Assembly (NCBI GenBank): GCA_027596035.1
Contig: JADGJA010000680.1
Location: forward strand, 1 to 12,624
From: Thoreauomyces humboldtii
Lineage: Eukaryota > Chytridiomycota > Chytridiomycetes > Spizellomycetales > Powellomycetaceae
Direction of reading: 5' to 3'
Length of the DNA: 12,624 nt
Part shown: piece after piece, positions 6,301 to 12,583 of the stretch
How the letters are laid out: every line of letters starts with the position of its first letter
How positions within the stretch are numbered: position 1 is the first letter of the stretch
Program-made: the position numbers and the translations under genes
Notes under the pieces: model-generated
Told to the model about the DNA's origin: nothing
Database searches by the model: none
Seen by the model: the letters and a program-made list of their open reading frames with translations, nothing else

Positions 6301-8637
6301 TTGGTCGACGCGACGGACAGCGTGCAGAATACGGCCGCCGCTTCTGCGAGGATCATGTCACTGCAGGAACGCAGGTCCAAGTTCGTCAGCTCGGTTGGCA
6401 GGAACAGAACGTTCAGCCCAAGGCGAGTTTACCTCCAGAAGATCCGCTGGGCCGTCTCGGGTTTGAAAGCGCGGACCGGCCCGATGGCCACCCAGAGATT
6501 CGACATATGTTCGATCGTCTTGCGGATCACGGGTTTGATGTCGTGACTGATTTGACCACTGTTTCCGATCTGCTCCGCAACAGACCAGAAGAGAACTTTG
6601 ATGGCAGAAGAGACGGCGTCGATCTCCGCGATCACATCGCCGACAGCTGCCTTCATGACATGACACGATGTTGGAGGTGCGTCTTCCATGAACGAGTTCG
6701 CGACTTGAAGGACGCGAGTGGCTTCCGTCGTCCAACTATCTAGAGACTTCTCCAGTACCGCACATGCGTTCTGGTGCGCCTCGTGTTGAGCGCGCGTTGG
6801 CCGGGTCTGCACCTGCATGATGACGAATCCTGGCTGATCCTCGTCATCGAGAAGATCTCGAACGCTCTCGATGCTAAGTCGAAGGGTTGCCGCTGTGTGC
6901 AGTTGCGTCAGCTTCAACGGCAAATCTGCGTAAGCGGTTTGAAGACGTTCCACTCTGCCAGGGACAGGTGAATCTTGTCAACAAAACCCAACAAGACGTA
7001 GTAACCGTAGATGAGATCATGCTCACCTTGAATACAGATGAATCCTGCGCAAGCCGGTGTTGTCGAGGTTCAAGCGTTCCGAGTGGCCGGTGAGCACAAG
7101 GCGTGAGATTTCCATGCCAGAAACCTGCGGAAGCTGCCTCATGACTCGCTGGGCCAACTCGGCTACCGCCAAGTTGGTTGCCGCGGTCTGAAGGACGAGC
7201 TTGCCGGCTCGCAGGAGTGTCAGGATGACGGCGACGATGACGGAGCTGAGAGACCACAGACCACGCGTGTCTCCGTGTCAACAACGGGTTTTTGGCACAG
7301 GATGTGACGACTTTTGACTGGATCACAAACTCACGTCTTTCCCGTTCCCGGCGGTCCCGAGATCAGCGTGACAGGGCATCGCGACGAGACGGATCCCAAC
7401 ACAGCGTCCATCTGCGAGTCGTTGAGTCTGTCACCGGTCCAGCGAAGAAGCTCCTCGATGGAGATGCGGGCCTGGAGGACACGATCACACGAGAGGCTGT
7501 CAGAAAGGAAAACCCTCGTCACGATCTTATTGCCTTCAAGGCTGTGCATACATACCTCGACAGGATCCATCAGCGCGTACACCGGCCTATTCAGACGACC
7601 GTAATCGATGGCGACCGTCGGGTCGATGATCAACTTGATGAAAGGCGGAAGCAGATCCAACGATGGTTTCATGCGGACGATGGTCTGATAGATGCGCGAA
7701 TACGGGCCCACGGAATCGATCACACGAAACCGAAACGTCAGTCTGGCCTCTTCGACGTCCTCCATGTCGGGTTTGGCCGAAGTCTTGACCGTGAACCTTT
7801 GGGGTGGTGGATTCTCGTCGCCATGTGTCGAGCGCCACGCCTTGGCCTCGGTGGGCGAGATGAAGTTGACCTCCTTGACGTATCCGATCGCCTCGATGCC
7901 GTTGAACGTGAGGAGGAGAGCGTCTCCGGAGTGGACTCGAGGGATGGCCATGGCCTTGCTCTCGCCGGGGCAGGTGATGGAGGTGGTCGCTCCGGCCCAA
8001 GACACGCTGTCGACCGAGACAAAGTCCTGGACGCAGCCGATGGCGGTCTGCAGTCCCGAGTAGACCTTGTCCAGCAGAGGCTCCAGGAATGCGAGAAAGT
8101 AGGCATCCGCCGAAGCCCAGACATGGTCGATGGCTCGACACTGAGCGTAGGGGCTCGCATCCGATCGCAGCTGTCGCGGGGTCCACGTGCAGATCTCGTC
8201 GGCCAGAATGGTGCCCTGTCGATCGTGGTGTATCGGATCGGTGGCCAAGCCCGGCAGCTGGTCACGGGGTAGGACGCTTGTCAAGTCGAGGGCGCGCGAG
8301 TTGAGGTCGACGATGGCGACGGGAACGACCGAGAGCTTGGCCGAGCGGACTGCCCAGAGACGCCGGTTGTCGAGGGCAAAGTAGACTCGTTCTACCCTTG
8401 CGACTCGCATCCTCGGGACCTGCTCGATCGAGACTCTGCCGTTCTGTGGGAATAGGATGGTCCGACGTGAGAACAATCGCTGCAGGATGCGGTGAAGAAG
8501 CAACGCCGGCCCACCTCCAGATCATCGGCGAGCTCCTGGACGGAGCGCCCATCGTCGAACACGCTCGATACGATGCCTGTGGTGAAGGCGACCTCGGATG
8601 GATCCATATAGGAGCATGGTTCTGGGAAGGAAGCCAT
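9..8637 (-). CDS. Tandem SF1 helicase fusion: Upf1-like core plus UvrD/TRANK1-like remnant and TPR-like C-terminus (multi-exon; frame disrupted downstream)
   Basis: My model starts at ATG 8637-8635 (G at -3 and +4) and stops at TGA 11-9. Exons read with confidence: 8479-7335, 7245-7027, 6954-6433, 6360-6186, 6096-5953, 5884-5468, 5380-5360, 5299-5225, 5150-4278, 4194 to about 4040, about 3800-3266, 3201-2110, and the last exon 302-12 plus stop. Residues 1 to 1238 form a complete Upf1-like helicase and linker. Then follow a second Walker A, TPR-like repeats and an unrecognised C-terminus, about 2,500 residues in all. The family is presumably ATP-driven nucleic-acid translocases; substrate and cell location cannot be read. 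Between 4194 and 390 the protein-like frame changes at about 4034, 3839, 1955 and 501, and at 1290-1239 unless that is an intron. As written, the gene may therefore be a partial pseudogene, mis-assembled, or spliced in ways I could not see. Gene identity is firm; the exact downstream model is not. Confidence 0.8.
303..393 (-). other. Last intron
   Basis: Donor GTAAAG at 393, acceptor CCATTCAG ending 303 behind a pyrimidine tract, 91 nt, phase 0 in the frame reading LPIRHE. The join reads LPIRHEVAEKIVEA. Confidence 0.85.
1239..1290 (-). other. Possible intron joining QREH to WQAPYH
   Basis: GTAGTC at 1290 to ATACCAG ending 1239 is 52 nt with a GTAACAT branch-like site, and it moves the frame correctly from AIAFQREH to WQAPYHMISSIIG. 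A one-base frame change at the AAA in GGAAAGC (about 1265-1270) would also bridge the two frames and keep more sequence, so the intron is not certain. Confidence 0.45.
1480..1547 (-). other. Intron after CRFGSM
   Basis: Donor GTGAGT at 1547, acceptor TTGATAG ending 1480, 68 nt, phase 0. A later acceptor (GGGAG ending 1450) would also keep frame and drop ten residues. Either way translation continues into YRLAISPVYFVDILEL. Confidence 0.75.
2045..2109 (-). other. Intron after NVALVM
   Basis: Donor GTGGGC at 2109, acceptor AATGTAG ending 2045, 65 nt, phase 0. It removes an in-frame TAA, and the join reads NVALVMRYLDVAKAC. Confidence 0.7.
2860..3600 (-). other. TPR-like helical repeats
   Basis: The frame after motif VI reads KEEWNARGSDFATKGMWSNALTAYRNA, then KYKEAAGIFHKIRRYGDAGECW, then FEAGQYAKAAEDFVQAVQYE. 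After the 64-nt intron come RYEDVAETYLTKKSWYQAVEFF and GKAGMPQKA. The recurring pattern (W or A, G, small, Y or W, A..Y or F..A) with about 34-residue spacing is that of tetratricopeptide repeats, which build protein-protein interaction surfaces. Repeats directly after a UvrD-like motif VI fit the TRANK1-like arrangement. I count roughly four to six units and did not score them. Confidence 0.65.
3202..3265 (-). other. Intron in the TPR-like region
   Basis: Donor GTAATC at 3265, acceptor TTTCTAG ending 3202, 64 nt, phase 0. The join reads QAVQYENAFRTCIKVEL. Confidence 0.85.
3725..4283 (-). other. Second, UvrD/TRANK1-like helicase module lacking its central motifs
   Basis: Motif I is GRSGTGKTTVMLHRM, with GR at 4283-4278 and SGTGKT at 4194-4177 after an intron. 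It is followed by RQLMLTVSPRLSDAMSELYQK, matching the start of the UvrD/TRANK1-like group. The first frame stops at 3951-3949. A second frame (+1) carries FSQLLMLLDERLDNSFFKRR and stops at TGA 3836-3834. A third carries HELCHELKSLYVATTRAKSRLWFYDD (motif-VI-like LYVATTRAK at 3751-3725). At most about 142 codons separate motifs I and VI, so there is no room for the Walker B (DExQ), motif III and motif IV segments expected in an SF1 enzyme. ATP hydrolysis by this module is therefore unlikely as written. A candidate 94-nt intron (GTACCA to TTTAG, about 4042-3949) would bridge the first frame change but does not restore the missing core. Confidence 0.7.
4195..4277 (-). other. Intron within the second Walker A
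   Basis: Donor GTGAGA at 4277, acceptor GCGTTAG ending 4195, 83 nt, phase 0. The join reads LLGRSGTGKTTVML. Confidence 0.9.
4278..5141 (-). other. Linker between the two P-loop modules, with a possible RelE/ParE-like fold
   Basis: About 290 residues follow motif VI. They begin FTQIIIGDWETF and SELWGSLLENL, the usual end of a Upf1-like core (GDxxxL, then W..L). A middle block (4886-4653) contains LLNRIFQLQSGNWKKG, LVLKRMNSGNWSVIWSIALE and YLQLVQIWGVV. Its helix-then-strand rhythm resembles RelE/ParE-type folds, which I recall being placed ahead of UvrD-type helicases in related fusions. I rate that as weak, from pattern alone, and see no catalytic residues I could assign. The segment ends LPFTMNPDETAVLQSN, which looks like the lead-in to the second P-loop. 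The frame is fully open. Confidence 0.5.
5151..5224 (-). other. Intron within motif VI
   Basis: Donor GTGCGC at 5224, acceptor TTGCAG ending 5151, 74 nt, phase 0. The join reads NVALTRAKFTQIIIGDW. Confidence 0.93.
5300..5359 (-). other. Intron after ERDVIIV
   Basis: Donor GTATGC at 5359, acceptor CTGTAG ending 5300, 60 nt, phase 0. The join reads DVIIVATTRANEPG. Confidence 0.9.
5381..5467 (-). other. Intron within motif V (two alternative registers)
   Basis: GTGAGT at 5467 to GGACAG ending 5381 (87 nt) gives VDSFQGGERDVIIV. GTGGGG at 5472 to TTGAAG ending 5386 gives VDSFQGQERDVIIV, the residue more usual at that position, but with weaker splice sites. Both keep length and frame. Confidence 0.85.
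5885..5952 (-). other. Intron within motif IV
   Basis: Donor GTATGG at 5952, acceptor TTCCAG ending 5885, 68 nt, phase 0, with TGTAACA as branch candidate. The join reads YRMHPEISAFPREEF. Confidence 0.92.
6097..6185 (-). other. Intron between motifs II and III
   Basis: Donor GTGCGT at 6185, acceptor AAATAG ending 6097, 89 nt, phase 0, with GCTGACG as branch candidate. The join reads FVLVGDAKQLP. Confidence 0.92.
6361..6432 (-). other. Intron before SDMILAEAAAVF
   Basis: Donor GTAAAC at 6432, acceptor CCTGCAG ending 6361, 72 nt, phase 2, with a GCTGACG branch-like site. The join reads RIFWSDMILAEA. Confidence 0.9.
6955..7026 (-). other. Intron after RIHLYS
   Basis: Donor GTGAGC at 7026, acceptor CTGGCAG ending 6955, 72 nt, phase 2. 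The join reads YSRVERLQTAYADLPL. Confidence 0.85.
7246..7334 (-). other. Intron within the Walker A codon
   Basis: Donor GTGAGT at 7334, acceptor TCTCAG ending 7246, 89 nt, phase 2. The join turns GPPGTGK plus a split codon into GPPGTGKTSVIVAVI. Confidence 0.9.
7358..8637 (-). other. N-terminal region upstream of the first helicase core (residues about 1-415)
   Basis: The first exon encodes MASFPEPCSYMDPSEV and runs to ELADDLE; after the first intron the frame resumes at RLFSRRTILFPQNGRVSIEQ. An in-frame upstream Met (8772) exists, but the sequence after it is proline- and serine-rich and looks like 5' UTR. Residues about 220-290 are strand-rich and include GDALLLTFNGIEAIGYVKEV, which resembles the small beta-barrel that precedes or interrupts domain 1A in Upf1/IGHMBP2-type helicases. 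That is inference from pattern only. A Q-motif-like LNDSQMDAV (residues 393-401) lies just before the P-loop, as expected for SF1B enzymes. I do not recognise residues 42-215. Confidence 0.6.
8480..8514 (-). other. Intron 1 (ambiguous: 35 nt, or 92 nt from 8571)
   Basis: A change of frame between DDLE and RLFSRR requires splicing. GTGGGC at 8514 to CCTGCAG ending 8480 joins them perfectly but leaves only 35 nt, very short for a spliceosomal intron. The same acceptor with GTATCG at 8571 also keeps frame, giving a 92-nt intron and dropping 19 residues. Confidence 0.5.
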
Positions 8638-8649
8638 GCCTGCCGCTCT

Positions 8650-8780
8650 CGTGCCACCCCTGTCGATATTCCGTGGACGAGAGAAGGGGAATGGAGCTGG
8701 GAAATGCGGCGGAGGTTCTGTGAGTCCAGGCAAAGGGGGAGGGGATGCGAGAGAGAGAGACTGACTATACACGTGCTGTG
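8650..8780 (-). promoter_or_regulatory. Probable promoter of the helicase fusion gene
   Basis: On the minus strand, upstream of ATG 8637, there is a CACGTG palindrome (8775-8770), the core of bHLH/Cbf1-type sites. It overlaps a weak TATA-like GTATAG (8770-8765). A pyrimidine-rich tract (8760-8720) follows, as is common near fungal transcription starts. No experimental start is known, so the assignment rests on position and composition. Confidence 0.35.
8749..8760 (+). repeat. (GA)6 dinucleotide repeat
   Basis: Six GA units on the plus strand, read as CT on the minus strand inside the pyrimidine-rich part of the presumed gene 1 promoter. Confidence 0.8.
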
Positions 8781-9256
8781 CTGTTGAACGCGAGAGGGCA
8801 AGGAAAGGAGTATGGAGGAATGCCCTGGTGGGAATGTCTGTGGGTGGTGGGGGGTCTCACGGACGACGGGACGGACGGGGACAAGAACAGACAGCACGAG
8901 GGAAACCAACTCTGTGTCTGTCTCTTGTCCCGGGAGCGTCCTTGTCCCGTCCCTTTGGTTGTTCCTTTTCTCACCGTGGGTGAACATGCATGAGCCTTGG
9001 ATACGACGCACCTCCTCCCAGGCAACGGCAGCGGCTGGCTGGGCAGGTCGACGTCGCGAGTGGTATAGGCGGGCCCAGCTCTTTTGGCCCTCTTGCGGGG
9101 AGGTGTCGGATGCACCGTTCCAAGGCAACCCTCAGAACCCACCCCCCCAAGGCCCATCATGATTCTTCTGACGATGAACAAGGTGCCTCGTGCTCTGGTG
9201 CTGCGTGGGGGTGTATCGTTTCCATCTCTTCCTGTACTGGGTGCTTTCTTTCTTTT

Positions 9257-12200
9257 TTACAGCGTCGCGCCCAACCAGCCCAGAACGCCAAGACCCACCA
9301 CCGCCACCCCGACGCCAACGCCCGCTCCAGCGTACACGACCCTCCTCCGTTTCCTCTTCGTGAACTCCTCGACCCCGTCTGCGCGACTCCCCGTCGTCGT
9401 CGTCGTCCAAGCAGTCGTGACAGTGGGTGCGAGTGCGGTCGACTTGCGACGCTTGATTCCTCTCGGTGGCGACGGAGGCTGCGCTGCCGCAGCAGATGGT
9501 ACTGGTGATGCTGGTGATGGCGGCGGTGGTAACGAGTTCACTGGACGCGTCGACTGGGTATCCTCTCCTTCTTGTCCTTCTTCTCCTTCATCCCCGTCCT
9601 CCTCGTCCTCGCGATCGTTGGAGACATGGTGAGGGGGCGCGAGCTGAGGACTCGGCGAGGTGCGCGATCGTTCCTCACGCTCATCCGCTTCGCCATCCAG
9701 TTCCTCCTCATCCTTCGCGGCCATTTGCTCGTGGACCTCCAACGGGTCCACCGTCTGCCACTCAATGTCGGGGGCATGTGGCCTGCCCGGTGTCATCGTG
9801 CACGGGAAACGATGATCCGCCAGTGTCGTTGCCAGAGAACTCTTCGTCCTGGTGATGATCGTTGGAGCGTCCTCCGCTTCGATCATCTCCTGGTCCACCG
9901 ATCGAGGGGACGGCGTCTCGGGACGATCCAGTGCCGGCTCCATGGTTTGCTTCCGGCGGAAATCCCCGGCCGTTGGCCGGGCACTGGTCGTGGGTTCCAC
10001 AGTGTGATCGTCATCCAGATCCTCTGCATCCGCGTCGGCTTCCAGGCCAGCGAGACGTTCAGCTTGAAAGATCACGCTGTCTCCGTTCGACGCGTCCGGT
10101 GCCGACGTTCGAGCCAGCAAATCGTCCACCGAACGTTCCACCCTGTAATCCCCGACCGGATCGTCGAAGGCGGCGGCAGCCTCCTCCGCCTCCAGACCGG
10201 TGAGCCAGTGAAGTGCATCGTCCTCATCCTCTCGTTCCCGATCCTCCTCCTGATGCATCCTACCGTCCGCGTCCTCCGTCTCCCGCTCTTCCTGACTATA
10301 CGGATGCATTTCGTCGGATTCGGCCATCATCGCGACCCTCTCCTCCAAAACCCTGACCCTCCCCAACGCCTCGCGACCCGCGCGTCTGACCTCCCCCTCC
10401 CTCGCTTCCAGCTGGCCCTCCATGTGTCTTGCGAGGTCCGTGAACATCTGCTCTATGCGTCCGTTGTCCACTATCTGCGTCTCCGCGAACTGCTCCAAGT
10501 CGTGGACCCTGGCGTCGAGGTCCGTCGCGAGGGTCCTTCCACGCTGGACGTGGGCTTCGAGACGTGAGGTTGCGGACGTCCCTGTTTCGATGTCGGTTTC
10601 CAGGCTTCGCAGACGGTCCAACACGATGCGGTGGTCGTCGATACTGACCATCTGTGTCGATGGTGGTAGTGGTGGTGGTGGTTGGGACGATACGAGTTCT
10701 GGTTGTCGTTGTTCTGACGAGATGTAAGGCCTGGACAAGGCGTCACGTTTGAGTAGCCTGAGATCATCCTTCTGTTCCTGCACTATCGCTTTCAATTCAT
10801 CCAGCTCCCTCGTTTGATTCGCGAATGCAGTCTGCAGCGTCAGATTCTGAGCGGCGATGGCATCCAACTGCGCCTGCTGCATTTGCAACTGTCGTTCATA
10901 CAATTTCGGCGACTGCGTAACCGTAGTGTCAAGAAATTCTTCCTCCAGCGGAAGTTCTGTTTTCACAAGATCATGTCCGCGAACGATGAGATCCTGGTCT
11001 CCACCGGGCTGATCCTCGACATCCTGATCAACGAAGGAGTCGTTTCCGAAATCCCAGTCGTTGGGTATAGACATGGCGCGAAGCGAGTCCTCCACGGATC
11101 GGGACTGACGGCTCGCTTGCTGCCAGGTGAGCTGTCCATCGTCCGACGGATCCCCACCTTCCGATACTGCTGCGTCCGTCCCCTCCCTCTCCTTGATGGT
11201 CAGCGTCGATGCTTCAAGCGCCGACGCGTTAGCACGAGAGTTTCCACCCGGTTCGACTGCAGAGTGGTGGGCTGACTTTGCGACTGTGACGGGGCTCGGC
11301 GGTTGTGTGTTTGTCGGCCGGGTTTCATCCATCAAGTCACGCCCTTCCCGGTCTCCCTCTGAGGCTCCCGCCCGATCCAAGACGACTCCGGAATCGTTCC
11401 TTCCGTCGTCCGCGGTTTGTTGCCGGCTGTTACCGATCACCAATATCGACCACTGCTCGAACAGCAACTCGAATATCCGTTTCACGTGCCTCCACTCCTG
11501 CGGCTGTTCATCGTCGGTTCTCCAGAGGTAGTGTTCCGCAAGGAACCTGTACAAGTGCGCTTCCCGCCTCTCCGGCCCCACACTCCAGGTTGCATCCTGC
11601 AAGAGGTCACGAAGACTCGATGCGACGCTGGGGGTGGCGTCGCGCAGCCCTCTGCTTATCCAATGCATCTCATGAAGATTGCGTCTGGAAAGTATGTTAG
11701 CTGAGCCGTCATGCGCGGCAAAGCCGAACGGAGGTGGGGGTCGTGAGAGGCGCTTGAGGGAGTCGTGGTGATGTCCCAAGCCTGACCTGAGCGCCTCACA
11801 GGATGTATTGAATCCGGTCCATGTCGTATCTTCGTCAGGCGGTGAGTCGTGGCGGACGGGAGAATCGCGAGGCGAACTTCCCAGCGTGAGCCGGATGCGA
11901 ACGGGGTCTTGTGCAGGAGTTTCGCTGGATGATTTGCTGCTCGGCTTGGGCTCGCTCCTTTGAGTCCGAACAGGTTCCGCTGCCGGTGACGATGCGCTGC
12001 CTCGCTTTCCCGAGAACCTTTTCATTGCTGCCACCTTTGCTGGTTCGGCTGGGGGAGGCTGGAACTCGAAGGGATCCGAGACCTGCGGTGCAGCCTTCTT
12101 CTTGAGCTGTTTCGGTGGCTCGATGACCACGGGCTCCAACGAGACGGACGCACTCGCGGACTTTGCGGATCCCTTCGCCTTCTTCTTCTTCTTTGGCGGA

Positions 12201-12583
12201 GGTTTGACGGTAACCGGCTCGTTCTCGAAGCTCGGTCCGACGGTCCGTCGCTGACTCACGGATCCAGAACCTGCAGACTCTCTGCGTATGGTTGGTCGAA
12301 ATTCGTCCTCAGAGTCCGAGACAAGATAGAGGGGTGCTGCTCGTGAGGTGCGCTTCGCCCTTGGTTTGGGTTTGGGTTTGACGACGTCCTCCGCAGGCAA
12401 CTGGTGAGGAACAGGTTTGATTGGTGATGGTGGTGGTGGTGGAGGTTCGGCTTTGGCGATGGCGAGGGGAGATGGAGCGACGCGTCTGGCCGGGGTGGTG
12501 CTCGCGGTGGTCGCCGGGAGAGGACGGGCGGGAGAGTTCAGGACGCTGGCCTCGCGGCGAGCCTGCGACGCGCGCAGAGCCAT
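9257..12583 (-). CDS. Hypothetical tail-anchored, coiled-coil, largely disordered protein
   Basis: One uninterrupted frame of 1,108 codons from ATG 12583-12581 (G at -3 and +4) to TAA 9259-9257. Residues 1-290 are disordered, rich in P, S and K, with basic clusters such as PPPKKKKKAK (128-137) and a SDSEDEF acidic patch. A compact helical, tryptophan-containing stretch spans about 300-385. Coiled-coil-like segments lie at about 559-615 and 648-755. An acidic low-complexity region follows (for example NDREDEEDGDEGEE near 989-1002), then RGIKRRK (1042-1048), KRKRRR (1076-1081) and a hydrophobic glycine/valine-rich helix that ends the protein at LGWLGATL. This layout suggests a tail-anchored membrane protein facing the cytosol or nucleoplasm. 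I do not recognise the family. The frame is open to the right edge of the window, and CACAG just before the ATG resembles a splice acceptor, so the true start may lie upstream. Internal in-frame introns cannot be excluded. Confidence 0.75.
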   Translation of the reverse strand: MALRASQARREASVLNSPARPLPATTASTTPARRVAPSPLAIAKAEPPPPPPSPIKPVPHQLPAEDVVKPKPKPRAKRTSRAAPLYLVSDSEDEFRPTIRRESAGSGSVSQRRTVGPSFENEPVTVKPPPKKKKKAKGSAKSASASVSLEPVVIEPPKQLKKKAAPQVSDPFEFQPPPAEPAKVAAMKRFSGKRGSASSPAAEPVRTQRSEPKPSSKSSSETPAQDPVRIRLTLGSSPRDSPVRHDSPPDEDTTWTGFNTSCEALRSGLGHHHDSLKRLSRPPPPFGFAAHDGSANILSRRNLHEMHWISRGLRDATPSVASSLRDLLQDATWSVGPERREAHLYRFLAEHYLWRTDDEQPQEWRHVKRIFELLFEQWSILVIGNSRQQTADDGRNDSGVVLDRAGASEGDREGRDLMDETRPTNTQPPSPVTVAKSAHHSAVEPGGNSRANASALEASTLTIKEREGTDAAVSEGGDPSDDGQLTWQQASRQSRSVEDSLRAMSIPNDWDFGNDSFVDQDVEDQPGGDQDLIVRGHDLVKTELPLEEEFLDTTVTQSPKLYERQLQMQQAQLDAIAAQNLTLQTAFANQTRELDELKAIVQEQKDDLRLLKRDALSRPYISSEQRQPELVSSQPPPPLPPSTQMVSIDDHRIVLDRLRSLETDIETGTSATSRLEAHVQRGRTLATDLDARVHDLEQFAETQIVDNGRIEQMFTDLARHMEGQLEAREGEVRRAGREALGRVRVLEERVAMMAESDEMHPYSQEERETEDADGRMHQEEDREREDEDDALHWLTGLEAEEAAAAFDDPVGDYRVERSVDDLLARTSAPDASNGDSVIFQAERLAGLEADADAEDLDDDHTVEPTTSARPTAGDFRRKQTMEPALDRPETPSPRSVDQEMIEAEDAPTIITRTKSSLATTLADHRFPCTMTPGRPHAPDIEWQTVDPLEVHEQMAAKDEEELDGEADEREERSRTSPSPQLAPPHHVSNDREDEEDGDEGEEGQEGEDTQSTRPVNSLPPPPSPASPVPSAAAAQPPSPPRGIKRRKSTALAPTVTTAWTTTTTGSRADGVEEFTKRKRRRVVYAGAGVGVGVAVVGLGVLGWLGATL
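9269..9337 (-). other. C-terminal transmembrane helix (tail anchor) of gene 2
   Basis: Residues about 1083-1105 (VYAGAGVGVGVAVVGLGVLGW) are uninterrupted by charge and directly follow KRKRRR. Only three or four residues come after. This is the geometry of a tail anchor inserted after translation, with the basic cluster on the cytosolic or nuclear side. Confidence 0.75.
10319..10909 (-). other. Two coiled-coil segments of gene 2
   Basis: Segment one (10909-10739) contains LYERQLQMQQAQLDAIAAQN and TRELDELKAIVQEQKDDLRL. Segment two (10642-10319) contains VLDRLRSLETDIE, LDARVHDLEQFAE and REALGRVRVLEERVAMM. Both have heptad spacing of leucine, isoleucine and valine. A proline-rich break separates them (QPPPPLPPST, encoded by a GTGGTG-type run near 10660-10680). 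Confidence 0.7.
11429..11686 (-). other. Candidate folded domain of gene 2
   Basis: Residues about 300-385 are the only N-terminal part with regular hydrophobic spacing and several tryptophans (LHEMHWISRGLRD, VASSLRDLLQDATW, AHLYRFLAEHYLW, EWRHVKRIFELLFEQWSILV). It looks like a small all-helical domain flanked by disorder. I cannot name it. Confidence 0.45.

Larger units (their letters stand above)
5142..7357 (-). other. Upf1-like SF1B helicase core (residues 416-950)
   Basis: All the canonical motifs appear in order once introns are removed. Motif I is GPPGTGKT (7357-7335, last codon completed at 7245), continuing SVIVAVI. Motif II is VIVDEAGQAPEA (DEAGQ at 6257-6243). Motif III is GDAKQLP (6093-6073). 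Motif IV is QYRMHPE (5973-5953), continuing ISAFPREEFYNG. Motif V is VDSFQG (5488-5471), continuing ERDVIIV. Motif VI is NVALTRAK (5239-5225 plus 5150-5142). Several are split by introns, so the perfect motifs across joins support the splice sites. QYRMHPE, VDSFQG and NVALTRAK together are typical of the Upf1/SETX/ZNFX1/MOV10 group, whose members unwind or translocate on RNA or DNA using ATP. No catalytic motif is missing, so this core looks intact. The helical insert between motifs I and II (about residues 500-670) is long and not recognisable. Confidence 0.9.
8638..9256. other. Intergenic region: gene 2 3' end and gene 1 promoter
   Basis: These 619 nt separate the gene 2 stop from the gene 1 start. 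Just past the gene 2 stop the minus strand is A-rich (AAAAAAGAAAGAAAGC), but I see no AATAAA. The remainder holds open frames of low complexity (proline/serine/arginine) that I do not believe are coding. Promoter-like elements lie in the last 150 nt before the gene 1 ATG. Confidence 0.6.

Noticed and set aside
7292..8272. Plus-strand open frame of 326 codons
   Set aside because: It lies antisense to a well-supported helicase exon, has the biased composition expected from a shadow of GC-rich codons, and shows no recognisable motif.
8941..9000. Rho-independent terminator or bacterial-type promoter
   Set aside because: No GC hairpin with a T-run was found, and the window is clearly eukaryotic with spliceosomal introns.
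8262..9128. Minus-strand open frame of 288 codons across the gene 1 promoter
   Set aside because: Proline/serine/arginine low complexity, out of frame with the helicase exon it overlaps, and no motif; composition alone explains its length.
9572..10567. Plus-strand open frame of 331 codons
   Set aside because: Antisense to the 1,108-codon frame of gene 2, with low-complexity arginine, leucine and valine content typical of a shadow frame.
12361..12380. Telomere-like TTTGGG repeats
   Set aside because: Only about three imperfect units, and on the coding strand they encode the lysine-proline run KPKPKP of gene 2.
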